Positions 44,220 through 54,527 of a stretch of 64,000 bases of DNA are shown one piece after another; positions within the stretch are counted from its first letter, which is position 1, and the number at the start of each line of letters is the position of its first letter. The DNA is from Microglena sp. YARC (taxonomy: Eukaryota > Chlorophyta > Chlorophyceae > Chlamydomonadales > Chlamydomonadaceae), in NCBI GenBank assembly GCA_022414725.1, contig JAJSRW010001567.1, positions 1-64,000 of the forward strand, read 5' to 3'. The notes beneath the pieces were generated by a model, which searched no databases, was not told the origin of the DNA, and saw only the letters and a program-made list of their open reading frames with translations. A program made the position numbers and the translations under genes.

Positions 44220-44430
44220 TGTTCCATTCAAAGCAATTCATACATAATAGAATAAGTGCTGATAATAAAGCTTGCTCGTTGCAATGTTGCCCTTCTTTTT
44301 CCGAGGATTTGTTGGAAGACCCCTCCCATCCCAGATGTTGTGGAGGGGGCTTGTCTTGGGCCAACTATGGCCTGTCGAATCAAGTGTTGATTACAATGTC
44401 GATGACAATGTATTGTATGCATGTTGATCA
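44220..44430 (+). repeat. Dispersed repeat R5, copy 2
   Basis: Homologous to 30890-31130 in the same orientation. It sits ~80 bp after the LINE ORF end. Confidence 0.65.
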
Positions 44431-45622
44431 ATCCATAAATGACCTAAGGAGAGGAACTAATACTAGGCTAGACTGTCACAACCAGGGTAGGACGATGGCC
44501 TTCTCACTCTTGTTTTTACCTTTGCGGTGCACGTCTGGGGGCATTTTGGAACCGCACCTTTTTTCTTCAAAAATCTGTTAGGTGATAAGGTGACACCGGC
44601 TTTTGTTTTTACCCCTGCGGCGCACTTTTGGGGCATTTATTCATACAATTACAAATGTGGGTGTTGCAGTATACATGGGTCATACAGCACATTGAAATCT
44701 TCACAGGTTACAAGATATGTTATTCTAAAGCTTCAGTATTGGGGACTTGGAGCTTGTAGTTGGCTGAAAACCCTGTAACAATCCAATGATAACTATATTA
44801 TACCTTATCTAGATCTCACTAAACTGCAAAACCCATGTGCCTAACATCGGCCCCTATTCAGATATAGCTAAGCACCTGGGTCGCCTGCATGTAATTAGCT
44901 TTGTCATAATCTAGTAGTTTGCTACGTGCCTTGCCTTGCTACTTGCCTTTCCCGTTTTGATTGGGCCAGTGGGCCATAGTTTAACTTGTTTACTCTCAAC
45001 CTTTTCCACAAGCAAGAAAATCTAGATTCAGGGATCTGCCTAGAAGCTACTACTGAAAGCCGACAAGGACACACACACACCTCCCCTCTTCACGACCAAA
45101 CCCGCACTTTCAGTCCCCCAGACCCCCACCACAACACCCATAACCACACACTCTCCCCCCTATCACCACACGTTCTTACAACTTACCACCCACCCATCAA
45201 CCTCCCTCCCTCATCCCTCCCCCCCACCCACCCACCCACCCACCACCACCCTGGTATGGGCGTGAAATTCGCCCAGACAACAGTTCCACGGGAGATTGCT
45301 CTTTTCCTGTCTTGCCGAGGTTAAACTTAGCGGTTAGGGGGCGGCGTTTAGATCGTAGGACACGCAGGCTGAGTTACAGGTGTGGTGTCTTCATCCCTTG
45401 TGATCTACAAGTACCCTTGCTTGTATCGACCCTGCTTGCGAGAGTAGGAAGGGAAGTGGTGAGGTTCGATTCCTCAGTATTTTGGCGTCCTGTCCCTGAT
45501 CGTGGTTGTCTAGTTATGTCTCCTTGGGTCCGCCTCTAACGACCTTGGCAGGGAGCTTGTCTGCCGTGGTCAATAGGGTTAGTGGTGAATGTTCGTCTGG
45601 TCAAGGGTTGGTATCTCCATGG

Positions 45623-45640
<18 letters not shown>
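44431..45640. other. Mixed unique DNA
   Basis: 44519-44640 repeats a TTTTTACC-TGCGG-GCAC phrase twice. 44960-45060 is another partial R7 edge (GGGATCTGCCTAGAAGCTACTACT). 45110-45250 is C-rich CCCACCCACC. No gene is supported. Confidence 0.4.

Positions 45641-45686
<46 letters not shown>
45629..45686. repeat. (TA)n microsatellite
   Basis: Nearly pure TA dinucleotides, immediately before unit A of the R4 array. Confidence 0.95.
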
Positions 45687-46463
45687 CATCCACCCCAATC
45701 ATAGTACGGTGCCCGTTTGGCCTTTGGCCACACCTATTTGGGGCTGGTTAAATAATGGTTCACACTGGAAGACCCCCCCCATTCACACACCGCCACCACC
45801 AAACCATTATCCGCCCCCTCCCCCCTTCTCTCCCGTTGGCCACACCTGTTTTGGGCTGGATTACAAAACGGTTTTCTCTGCTGTGCAAGCAACTTAAAAC
45901 ATTGACGGACGCATATCCCTTGCGATGGTCTCCCTTGTGCACCCACAAGCACACAAACACCACCGTACTCCCCCCCCCCCTAGTTATCTCCACCCCCACC
46001 CCACCCCCACCCAACCATGTACCCCCGCCCACAAACATACTCCCTAACTCTTCCTGACATATTTCCTGACTCCATCCCTTCCCCCACCCCAGCCATCCAC
46101 CAGCCCCCACCCTCTCCCCCACTCTCATCCCTCCCTCCCTCCTGCACGCACCCACCAGCACACACACTCCATATCTGCCTCCCTCCACTTCAGCTGTGGG
46201 CTTTGCCATAGCTGAAAGGCAAACGGGACGAAGAGCATCGACAACGTTTGCGCATCATCCGACTCCGCTAAAAGCATCGGACCTGCTTCACTGCCACCTC
46301 AGCTGTGATCGATAGTCGACCCCACTGAAAAAGCTGAACCTGCGCAATCGCAACCTTTACATAACTAAAGCTTCTTCTTAGCGAGCATGTATTCAGTTCG
46401 GCCGAAGAACAATCCTGTTAACCGCAACTGCTCCCGAAGTCAACTCGATCTGAAACTTGGAAA

Positions 46464-46713
46464 CAGGGTAATTCAAAGCGCGCGCTTTTGCGCCTGACTT
46501 TTGCGCCTGACTTTTGCGCCTGACTTTTGCGCCTGACTTTTGCGCCTGACTTTTGCGCCTGACTTTTTGACCCCCTCTGCGCTTTAAGCGCAGTTTTTGC
46601 AACCTCCTGTGGGCGCAGCAAGCAATTTTTGCGCTTTTTGCACTACAAAGCGCAGTTTTTTTGTTTTCAAGTGCGCTAAAGCGCTGGCCAATTTGGCCAT
46701 TTGAAGTGCCCTG
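46464..46713. mobile_element. 250-bp hAT-like MITE
   Basis: Ends CAGGGTAATTCAAAGCGC and TTTGAAGTGCCCTG. The 8-bp target duplication CTTGGAAA lies at 46456-46463 and 46714-46721. Units B (~48253) and C (~63248) have CTTGGAAA once, proving the insertion. The interior has six copies of the 13-mer TTTTGCGCCTGAC and GCGCTTTAAGCGC palindromes. The right subterminal GCCAATTTGGCC zone matches the 1.5-kb element at 14371-15912. Confidence 0.92.
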
Positions 46714-46746
46714 CTTGGAAACATCGCTAGGTTCATCCATTCAACT

Positions 46747-47200
46747 TTGCCGCGTGCTCGCTATAGCACAATGCACAGCGACGACAAGTTTATCGATGCA
46801 GTGGGAAGAAGTTGCAGTCAAGTTGCTGATTTGAGATGTTCGGTCAAGTTAGGGCGAGAATGCTCAGCGAGATTTTTCATTCGGTCAACTTTAATGCGTA
46901 CTTGCTATGGCACAATGCGGAGCGACATGTTTCTCAATGCAGTGGGAAGATTTTGCAGTCAAGTTTGTGACATGGGATGGATGCGATTCGGACATTTCTG
47001 ACAGGTTGGCTGACTCACCACGTCACCTCCCGTTGTGCGCAGCGACAGGTCTCTTGACGCAAGGGAAAGGTCTTGCAGAGATGCAGGGGGAAAAGCTTGT
47101 AGGAAGACGAACTGCAGCGCTACCGAAATCAGGTGGATGAACTCAGGCGGGAAAAGGAGAAATCGGGCGGGATGCGCAACAGGTAGAATACGCAGGAGGC
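46747..47200 (+). pseudogene. Repeated short frames in unit A, possible coiled-coil relic
   Basis: The frame 46747-47001 (84 aa, two internal repeats of M-SD-F--AVGR-CSQV) recurs at 48252-48536 and 63247-63531. An overlapping 77-aa frame ends at 47140. Just after it, in a third frame, unit A reads EDELQRYRNQVDELRREKEK, a strong coiled-coil pattern. In B and C one codon of that run is a stop (CTGTAG for CTGCAG). This suggests a decayed coding segment, with unit A closest to the ancestor. No family was recognised. Confidence 0.35.
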
Positions 47201-47451
47201 GAAGGTTGCATAAGGCAAAATTCGCAGGAGGCCAATCAGGCAGAAGTTGAAGCAGGAGGGATTAAAAGCGGGAATTGGCTGAGCGGTAATTGGCTGGGCG
47301 GGAAATGGCTGTGCGGGAAGTCGGTTAAGTCGGTTACGCGATGACACCACCACGACCACCACGACCACCACGACCACGACCATGATTTCTTTATATATAT
47401 AGTCTAGTACGGTAGCCCGTGTGGCCGGTGGCCACACCTACTATCACGATG

Positions 47452-47484
<33 letters not shown>
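47452..47484. repeat. Poly(C) linker between units A and B
   Basis: About 33 C followed by CACACA. The same linker type joins B to C at ~48975-48993. Confidence 0.95.
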
Positions 47485-47511
47485 ACACACACACAACACA
47501 CACCCCAATCA

Positions 47512-48962
47512 TAGTACGGTGCCCGTTTGGCCTTTGGCCACACCTATTGGGAGCTGGTTACATAATGGTTTACACTTGAAGCCCCCCCCCCATTCACACA
47601 CCACCACCACCAAACCATTATCCGCCCCCTCCCCCCTTCCCTCCCGTTGGCCACACCTGTTTTAGGCTGGGTTGCAAAACGGTTTTCTCTGCAGTGCATG
47701 CAACTTCAAAACATTGACGGATTTGCGATGGTCTCCCTTGTGCACCCACAAGCACACACAAACACCACCGTTCTCCCCCCCGCCCCCAGTTATCTCCGCC
47801 CCACCAACCATGTAACCCCCGCCCACAAACATACTCCCTAACTCTTCCTGACATATTTCCTGACTCCATCCCTTCCCCTACCCCAGCCATCCCACCAGCC
47901 CCCACCCTCTCCCCACTCTCATCCCTCCCCTCCCTCCTACACGCACCCACCAGCACACACACTCCATATCTGCCTCCCTCCACTTCAGCTGTGGGCTTTG
48001 CCATAGCTGAAAAGGCAAACGGGACGATGAGCATCGACAACGTTTGCGCATCATCCGACTCTGCTAAAAGCATCGGACCTGCTTCCCTGCCACCTCAGCT
48101 GTGATCGATAGTCGACCCCACTGAAAAAGCTGAACCTGCGCAATCGCAACTGTATATAACTAAAGCTTCTTCTTAGCGAGCATGTATTCAGGTCGGCCGA
48201 AGAACAATCCTGTTCACCGCAACTGCTCCCGAAGTCAACTCGATCTGAGACTTGGAAACATCGCTAGGTTCTAATTCAACTTTGCCGCGTGCTCGCTATA
48301 GCACAATGCACAGCGACGACAAGTTTATCGATGCAGTGGGAAGAAGTTGCAGTCAAGTTGCTGATTTGAGATGTTCCGTCAAGTTAGGGCGAGAATGCTC
48401 AGCGAGATTTTTCATTCGGTCAACTTTGATGCGTACTTGCTATGGCACAATGCGGAGCGACATGTTTCTCAATGCAGTGGGAAGATTTTGCAGTCAAGTT
48501 TGTGACATGGGATGGATGCGATTCGGACATTTCTGACAGGTCGGCTGACTCACCAAGCCACCTCCCGTTGTGCGCAGCGACAGGTCTCTTGACGCAAGGG
48601 AATGGTCTTGCAGAGATGCAGGGGGAAAAGCTTGTAGGAAGACGAACTGTAGCGCTACCGAAATCAGGTGGATGAACTCATGCGGGAAAAGGAGAAATCG
48701 GGCGGGATGCGCAACAGGTAGAATACGCAGGAGGCGAAGGTTGCTTAAGGCAAAATCGCAGGTGGCCAATCAGGCAGAAGTTGAAGCGGGAGGGATAAAA
48801 TGCGTGAATTGGCTGACCGTGAATTGGCTGGGCGGGAATTGGCTGGGTGGGAAGTCGGTTAAGTCGGTTACGCGATGACACGACCACGACCACGACCACG
48901 ACCACGACTTCTTTAAATATATAGACTAGTACGGTAGCCCGTGTGGCCGGTGGCCACACCTA
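47512..48962 (+). repeat. R4 tandem unit B
   Basis: 1.45-kb direct repeat of unit A without the MITE. Flanked by the same GTGCCCGTTTGGCC and GGCCGGTGGCCACACC ends. Carries the same short frames at 48252-48536 and 48442-48675. Confidence 0.92.
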
Positions 48963-48977
48963 CTCTCACGAAGACCC

Positions 48978-49008
<31 letters not shown>

Positions 49009-49151
49009 CAATCATAGTACGGTGCCCGTTTGGCCTTTGGCCACACCTATTGGGAGCTGGTTACATAATGGTTTACACTTGAAGCCCCCCCCCCCCATTC
49101 ACACACCACCACCACCAAACCATTATCCGCCCCCTCCCCCCTTCCCTCCGT

Positions 49152-49181
49152 CACTCGGGGAAGTGACAATTCGCTAAATGT
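49152..49181 (+). repeat. Left terminal inverted repeat
   Basis: CACTCGGGGAAGTGACAATT then CGCTAAATG. The 14 outermost bases are identical to the right end. Confidence 0.92.
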
Positions 49182-49600
49182 AGGCGAAAGACACGATTTG
49201 CAGCGGAACTACAGATAAATGTAGGCGTACAGTGGACGAAATGTCTCGGCTCACAGCAACCCCCCCCCCCCCCCCCCCCCCCCCCTTTTGTAGACGGTGC
49301 ATTGCCTAGGCAAGACGAAGAGCCTCAACTGCTGGTTTTTAAATAAGTGGTGAGGAGTTTGGCTATGTAATTGACACAGTCGTCGCACTTAATGAATGGC
49401 TACCAATGCGCGACGGTTTTCGATCACATATTCCCCAAATGTTACACCCATAGTAGGTACTTGAGGAGGTATTTCGATCACGAGACTCACCATAACCTTT
49501 TCGTTGGTCCCTACAGTTCGTATGTAGTTAGATATTTTTTTAACAAAGCCTATAACCAGGAGGACAAATATTAGAAACACGATTGGAGATGCCGCGCCGG
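49182..49600. other. Left subterminal zone of the 13.5-kb element
   Basis: Holds TAGGCGAAAG, TAGGCGTAC and GACGAAATGTCTC subterminal words, and a poly(C) run at ~49259-49286. Two opposed short frames (49371-49574 plus, 49389-49682 minus) show no domain. The minus one begins with Cys-rich CGKCLNCSPCPSTCFRC. Confidence 0.5.
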
Positions 49601-50130
49601 TTTTAGCTGAGCTGCTCCCCCAGGGGTTACATCTAAAGCAGGTACTTGGGCAAGGACTGCAGTTCAGACATTTGCCACACATTTTTGGATGGCCCCAAGA
49701 GTTAGAATATGTTTAGATATGGCTCAAACCAACCTGTAGCCATGAGGAAAGGGTCAGAAATCAAGTTTCAATTAATGTATAGTTGGTTGGCTGAGCTGCT
49801 CCCCTAGGGGTTACACATAGAGCACGTACTTGGGCAAGGACTTCAGTTCAGACATTTGCCACACATTTTTGGATGGCCCCAAGAGTTGGTATATGTTTAG
49901 ATATGGCTCAAACCAACCTGCAGCCACAAGGAACGAGTCAGAAATTAAGTTTGAATTAATTTATAGTTGGTTTGGGTGATCTGAGCCCCTTTGGTTACAC
50001 CTAGAGCAGGTACTTGGGCATGGACTTCAGTTCAGACATTTGCCACACATTTTTGGAGTGCCCTAATAGTTGTTATATGATTAGTTATGGCTCAAAACCA
50101 TCCCTGCAGCCAAGAGGAATGGGAGATATA
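49600..50130. repeat. ~185-bp tandem repeat, three copies
   Basis: GAGCTGCTCCCC-AGGGGTTACA, CAGGTACTTGGGCA-GGACT, CAGACATTTGCCACACATTT and ATATGGCTCAAACCAACCTG recur at about 49605, 49790 and 49975. The minus strand of the first copy encodes a Cys-rich motif that is interrupted by stops in the others. Confidence 0.85.
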
Positions 50131-50830
50131 GACAGTAAGGTCGCGGATTCTACTGATCAAATGAAATCCGGTACCGCACCAGCCATCCAGCTCACATGCA
50201 ACCACAATTTCTTAGTACGAGGCCGAAGGATAGCGACGAAATTAATTCACATCGCATCCCAATTCACCATTCGCATCTCAGCCCCCTCCTACTAATAGAA
50301 ACACACACGTTAACCATCTAAGCCATAATATTTACCAGCAGGGAGCAGCACAATGTAGAACCGTAGTCGTCCGTGGACTTAATAGGGCAACAACATCGCA
50401 ACATACGCAAGCTGGGCGCATAGCGCAGCAGCAGGAGCAGCTTGCGCAGTGCCATAGAACCAGCCTGGGCGAACAGCGCAGCCAGGACGAAAAGCGCACC
50501 ATGAGGAGCTACTAGACGTCCCGTAGTGCCACAGAAGCAGCCTGTGCGCACAAGCAAGAGGAGCAACCTGCTAGGCATCTTGCAGCGCAACCTAAGGGTG
50601 GTATAGCACCTAAAGTTATATTCGCTTCGCGTTTGTGACAGCATCGGTGACAGTACCATGAGCCCGAAGGGTCTGACACCTATGCCTGCGTCGATTAGCA
50701 AAAATAATCGTGGCTCCTCTTGTCATAAAGTGGTCGGATAAAAAACCTCCTGAAGGACCTAATGAAGCACCAGGCATTAAACGCAGTTTCTCTGAGCTAG
50801 TGGGAAAGAGATCTCCTGCGCTGATCTGGA
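50131..50830. other. Unique DNA between the repeat and the satellites
   Basis: 50380-50620 has repeated GCGCAGC-GCAGGAGCA words. The 127-aa minus frame 50318-50701 is Leu/Cys/Arg-rich and not convincing. If the gene downstream has an upstream exon, it would lie here. Confidence 0.4.
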
Positions 50831-50835
50831 TCTAG

Positions 50836-53330
50836 GGGGGGGGGGGGGGGGGGGGGGGGGTCGCGCCCCCACGCGTATGGGGAATTTCGAAGCACTGAGG
50901 GCTTGGGGTTGGGGTTGGGGGAGGGGGAGGGGAGGATGCTCCCCCACGCGAACGGGAGGAACTTCGAAGCACTGAGGGGTTGGAGTTGGGGGTGGGGGAG
51001 GGGTTGGGGGAGGGGGAGGGGGAGGGGGGGATGCTCCCCCACGCGAACGGAGGAATTTCGAAGCACTGAGGGGTTGGGGGGGGGGGGGGGGGTCGCGCCC
51101 CCACGCGTATGGGGAATTTCGAAGCACTGAGGGCTTGGGGTTGGGGTTGGGGGAGGGGAGGGGAGGATGCTCCCCCACGCGAACGGGAGGAACTTCGAAG
51201 CACTGAGGGGTTGGAGTTGGGTGGGAGGGGTTGGGGGAGGGGAGGGGGAGGGGGAGGGGGGGATGCTCCCCCACGCGAACGGGAGGAATTTCGAAGCACT
51301 GAGGGGTTGGGGGTTGGGGTTGGGGTTGGGGTTGGGGTTGGGGTTGGGTTGGGGTTGGGGTTGGGTTGGGGTTGGGGTTGGGGTGGGGTGGGTTGGGGTT
51401 GGGTTGGGGTGGGGTTGGGGTTGGGGTTGGGTGGGGTTGGGTTGGGGTTGGGGTTGGGTTGGGGTTGGGGTTGGGGTTGGGGTTGGGGTTGGGGTTGGGG
51501 TTGGGTTGGGGTTGGGGTTGGGGTTGGGGTTGGGGTTGGGGTTGGGGTTGGGGTTGGGGTTGGGGTTGGGGTTGGGGTTGGGTTGGGTTGGGGTTGGGGT
51601 TGGGGTTGGGGTTGGGTTGGGGTTGGGGTTGGGGTTGGGGTTGGGGTTGGGTTGGGGTTGGGGTTGGGGTTGGTTGGGTTGGGGTTGGGGTTGGGGTTGG
51701 GGTTGGGGTTGGGGTTGGGTTGGGGTTGGGGTTGGGGTTGGGGTTGGGGTTGGGGTTGGGGTTGGGTTGGGTTGGGTTGGGGTTGGTTGGTGGGGTTGGG
51801 GTTGGGGTTGGGGTTGGTTGGGTTTGTTGGGGTGGGGTTGGGGTTGGGGTGGGGGGGGTTGGGTTGGTGGGTTGGGGGTGGGGTTGGGGTTGGGTTGGGG
51901 TTGGGTTGGGGTTGGGGTGGTTGGGGTTGGGGGTTGGGGTTGGGGTTGGGGTTGGGGTTGGGTTGGGGTTGGGTTGGGGTTGGGGTTGGGTTGGGGTTGG
52001 GGTTGGGGGGGTTGGGGGTTTGGGGTGGGGGGGTTGGGGTTGGGTTGGGGTGGGGTGGGGTTGGGTGGGGTTGGGGAGGGGGAGGGGGAGGGGAGGGGAG
52101 GGGGAGGGGAGGGGAGGGGAGGGGGAGGGGGGAGGGGAGGGGAGGGGGAGGGGGAGGGGGAGGGGTTGAGGGGAGGGGGCAGGGGAGGAGGGGCGAGGGG
52201 AGGGATGAGGGGAGGGGAGGGGAGGGGGAGGGAGGGGAGGGGGAGGGGGAGGGGAGGGGGAGAGGGGGAGGGGAGGGGGAGGGGAGGGGGAGGGGGAGGG
52301 GAGGAGGGGAGGGGAGGGGAGGGGAGGGGGAGGGGGAGGGGAGGGGAGGGGGAGGGGGAGGGGAGGGGGAGGGGGAGGAGGGGGGGGAGGGAGGGGGGAG
52401 GGGGGGTGAGGGGGAGGGGGGAGGGAGGAGGGGGAGGGAGGGGAGGGGGAGGGGGAGGGGAGGGGGACGGGGAGGGGGAGGGGGGAGGAGGGGGCAGGGG
52501 AGGGGAGGGGGAGGGGAGGGTAGGAGGGAGGGGGGGGAGGGGAGGGGAGCGGGGAGGGGGAGGGGGAGGGGAGGGGAGGGGAGGGGAGGGGGAGGGGGGG
52601 AGGGGAGGGGAGGGGGAGGGGAGGGGGAGGGGAGGGGGAGGGGAGGGGAGGGGGAGGGGGAGGGGAGGGGGAGGGGAGGGGAGGGGAGGGAGGGGAGGGG
52701 GAGGGGAGGGGGGAGGGGAGGGGGAGGGAGGGGGAGGGGAGGGGGAGGGGGAGGGGGAGGGGAGGGGGGAGGGGGAGGGGGAGGGGGAGGGGGAGGAGGG
52801 GGATTTCCCCCCCCCCCCCCCCACGCGAACGGGAGGAATTTCGAAGCACTGAGGGGTTGGAGTTGGGTTGGGGGAGGGGGAGGGGATGCGCCTGATCCCC
52901 ACGCGAACATGAGGAATTTCGAAGCAATTAGGGGTTGGTGTTGGGGGAGGGGTTGGGGAGGGGAGGGGGATGCTCCCCCACGCGGAACGGGAGGAATTTC
53001 GAAGCACTAAGGGGTGGGGGAGGAGGGGGAGGGGAGGCGGGGGGTCGCGCCCCCACGTGTATGGGGAATTTCGAAGCACTTAGGGGGTGGGGTGGGGGTG
53101 GGGGTGGGGGGGAGGGGAGGGGGGGAGGGGGATGCTCCCCCACGGCGAACGGAGGAATTTCGATGCAATTAGGGGTTGGGGTTGGGGGAGGGGGAGGGGT
53201 TGGGGAGGGGGAGGGGAGGGGGAGGGGGGATGCTCCCCACGCGAACGGGAGGGATTTCGAATCACTGAGAGGGTGGGGGAGGAGGGGGAGGGGGAGGGCT
53301 GGGGGGGGTCGCGCCCCAACGTGTTTCAAA
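50836..53330 (+). repeat. G-rich satellite block 1 with TTGGGG and GGGGA arrays
   Basis: About 12 copies of a conserved core, CCCCCACGCGAACGGGAGGA then ATTTCGAAGCACTGAGGGG, alternate with simple-repeat spacers. One spacer (~51309-52075) is almost pure (GGGGTT)n, and another (~52076-52805) is (GGGGA)n/(GGGGGA)n. The cores come in two versions, CGCGAACGGGAGG and CGCGTATGGGG. The 600-1370-residue Gly- or Pro-rich frames on both strands are artefacts of this composition. Confidence 0.92.
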
Positions 53331-53400
53331 CAGTGAATCGTCTGTGCGTTCGGTTGATGGCGCGAAGACCCTTTGTATGGACGACTTTGCCTTAGCTGAA
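53331..53400. other. Short unique break between satellite blocks
   Basis: About 70 bp without the core box (TCGTCTGTGCGTTCGG region). It marks the switch of spacer types. Confidence 0.6.
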
Positions 53401-54527
53401 GCATAGCCACGCGTACGGAGGGCTGTGCATGCACTGGGGGGTGGGTGGGGTGGGAGCTCCCCTTCGCGTACGGAGGGCTGTGCATGCACCGGGGTGTGTA
53501 TTGTGTGGGTGTGGGGGGTGGGGGGCTCCCATTCGCGTACGGGAGGAATTTCGAAGCAATGAGGGTGAGTTGAAGGGGGAGGGTGTCTGCTCCCCCACGC
53601 GTACGGGAGGGCTGTGCATGCCACTGGGGGGTGGGTGTGGGGTGGGAGCTCCCCTTCGCGTACGGAGGACTGCGCATGCACCGGGTGTATTGTGTGGGTG
53701 TGGGGGGTGGGGGCTCCCATTCGCGTACGGGAGGAATTTCGAAGCAATGAGGGTGAGATGAAGGGGAGGGGTGTCTGCTCCCCCACGCGTACGGGAGGGC
53801 TGTGCATGCACTGGGGGTGGGTGTGGGGTGGGGAGCTCCCCTTCGCGTACGGGAGGACTGTGCATGCACCGGGTGTATTGTTGTGGGTGTGTGGGTGGGG
53901 GCTCCCATTCGCGTACGGGAGGAATTTCGAAGCAATGAGGGTGAGATTGAAGGGGGAGGGGTGTCTGCTCCCCCACGCGTACGGGGAGGGCTGTGCATGC
54001 ACTGGGGGTGGGTGTGGGGTGGGGAGCTCCCCTTCGCGTACGGGAGGGCTGCTTGCATGCACCGGGGTGTATTGTGTGGGTGTGGGGGTGGGGGGGGCTC
54101 CCTTTCGCGTACGGGAGGAATTTTCGAAGCAATGAGGGTGAGATGAAGGGGAGGGGTGTCTGCTCCCCCACGCGTACGGGAGGGCTGTGCATGCACTGGG
54201 GGGTGGGTGTGGGGTGGGGAGCTCCCCTTCGCGTACGGGAGGACTGTGCATGCACCGGGTGTATTGTGTGGGTGTGGGGGTGGGGGGCTCCCATTCGCGT
54301 ACGGGAGGAATTTCGAAGCAATGAGGTGAGTGAAGGGGGAGGGGGTCTGCTCCCCCACGCGTACGGGAGGCTGTGCATGCACTGGGGGTGGGTGTGGGGT
54401 GGGGAGCTCCCCTCGCGTACGGGAGGGCTGTGCATGCACTGGGTGTATTGGTCGGGTGTGGGGGTGGGGGGCTCCCCATTCGCGTACGGGAGGGAGCAAT
54501 GAGGGTGAGTTTGAAGGGGGAGGGGTG
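53401..54527 (+). repeat. Satellite block 2a, ~190-bp higher-order units
   Basis: GTCTGCTCCCCCACGCG recurs at about 53584, 53773, 53963, 54158, 54345 and 54528. Each ~190-bp unit contains three related submonomers sharing CGCGTACGGGAGG, ending respectively in GCTGTGCATGCAC, ACTGTGCATGCAC and AATTTCGAAGCAATGAGGG. Confidence 0.9.

Larger units (their letters stand above)
45700..47440 (+). repeat. R4 tandem unit A, with hAT-like MITE inside
   Basis: Starts ATAGTACGGTGCCCGTTTGG then CCTTTGGCCACACC, and ends AGTACGGTAGCCCGTGTGG then CCGGTGGCCACACC. Same order as units B and C: C-rich CCACACC block, CTGTGGGCTTTGCCATAGCTG, TCATCCGACTC, CTTCTTCTTAGCGAGCATGT, then a region with short open frames. It is longer than B because of the 250-bp insertion at 46464-46713. 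Confidence 0.9.

Noticed and set aside
51309..52075. True chromosome end
   Set aside because: The GGGGTT array is internal, flanked on both sides by satellite cores and, further out, by transposon ends.
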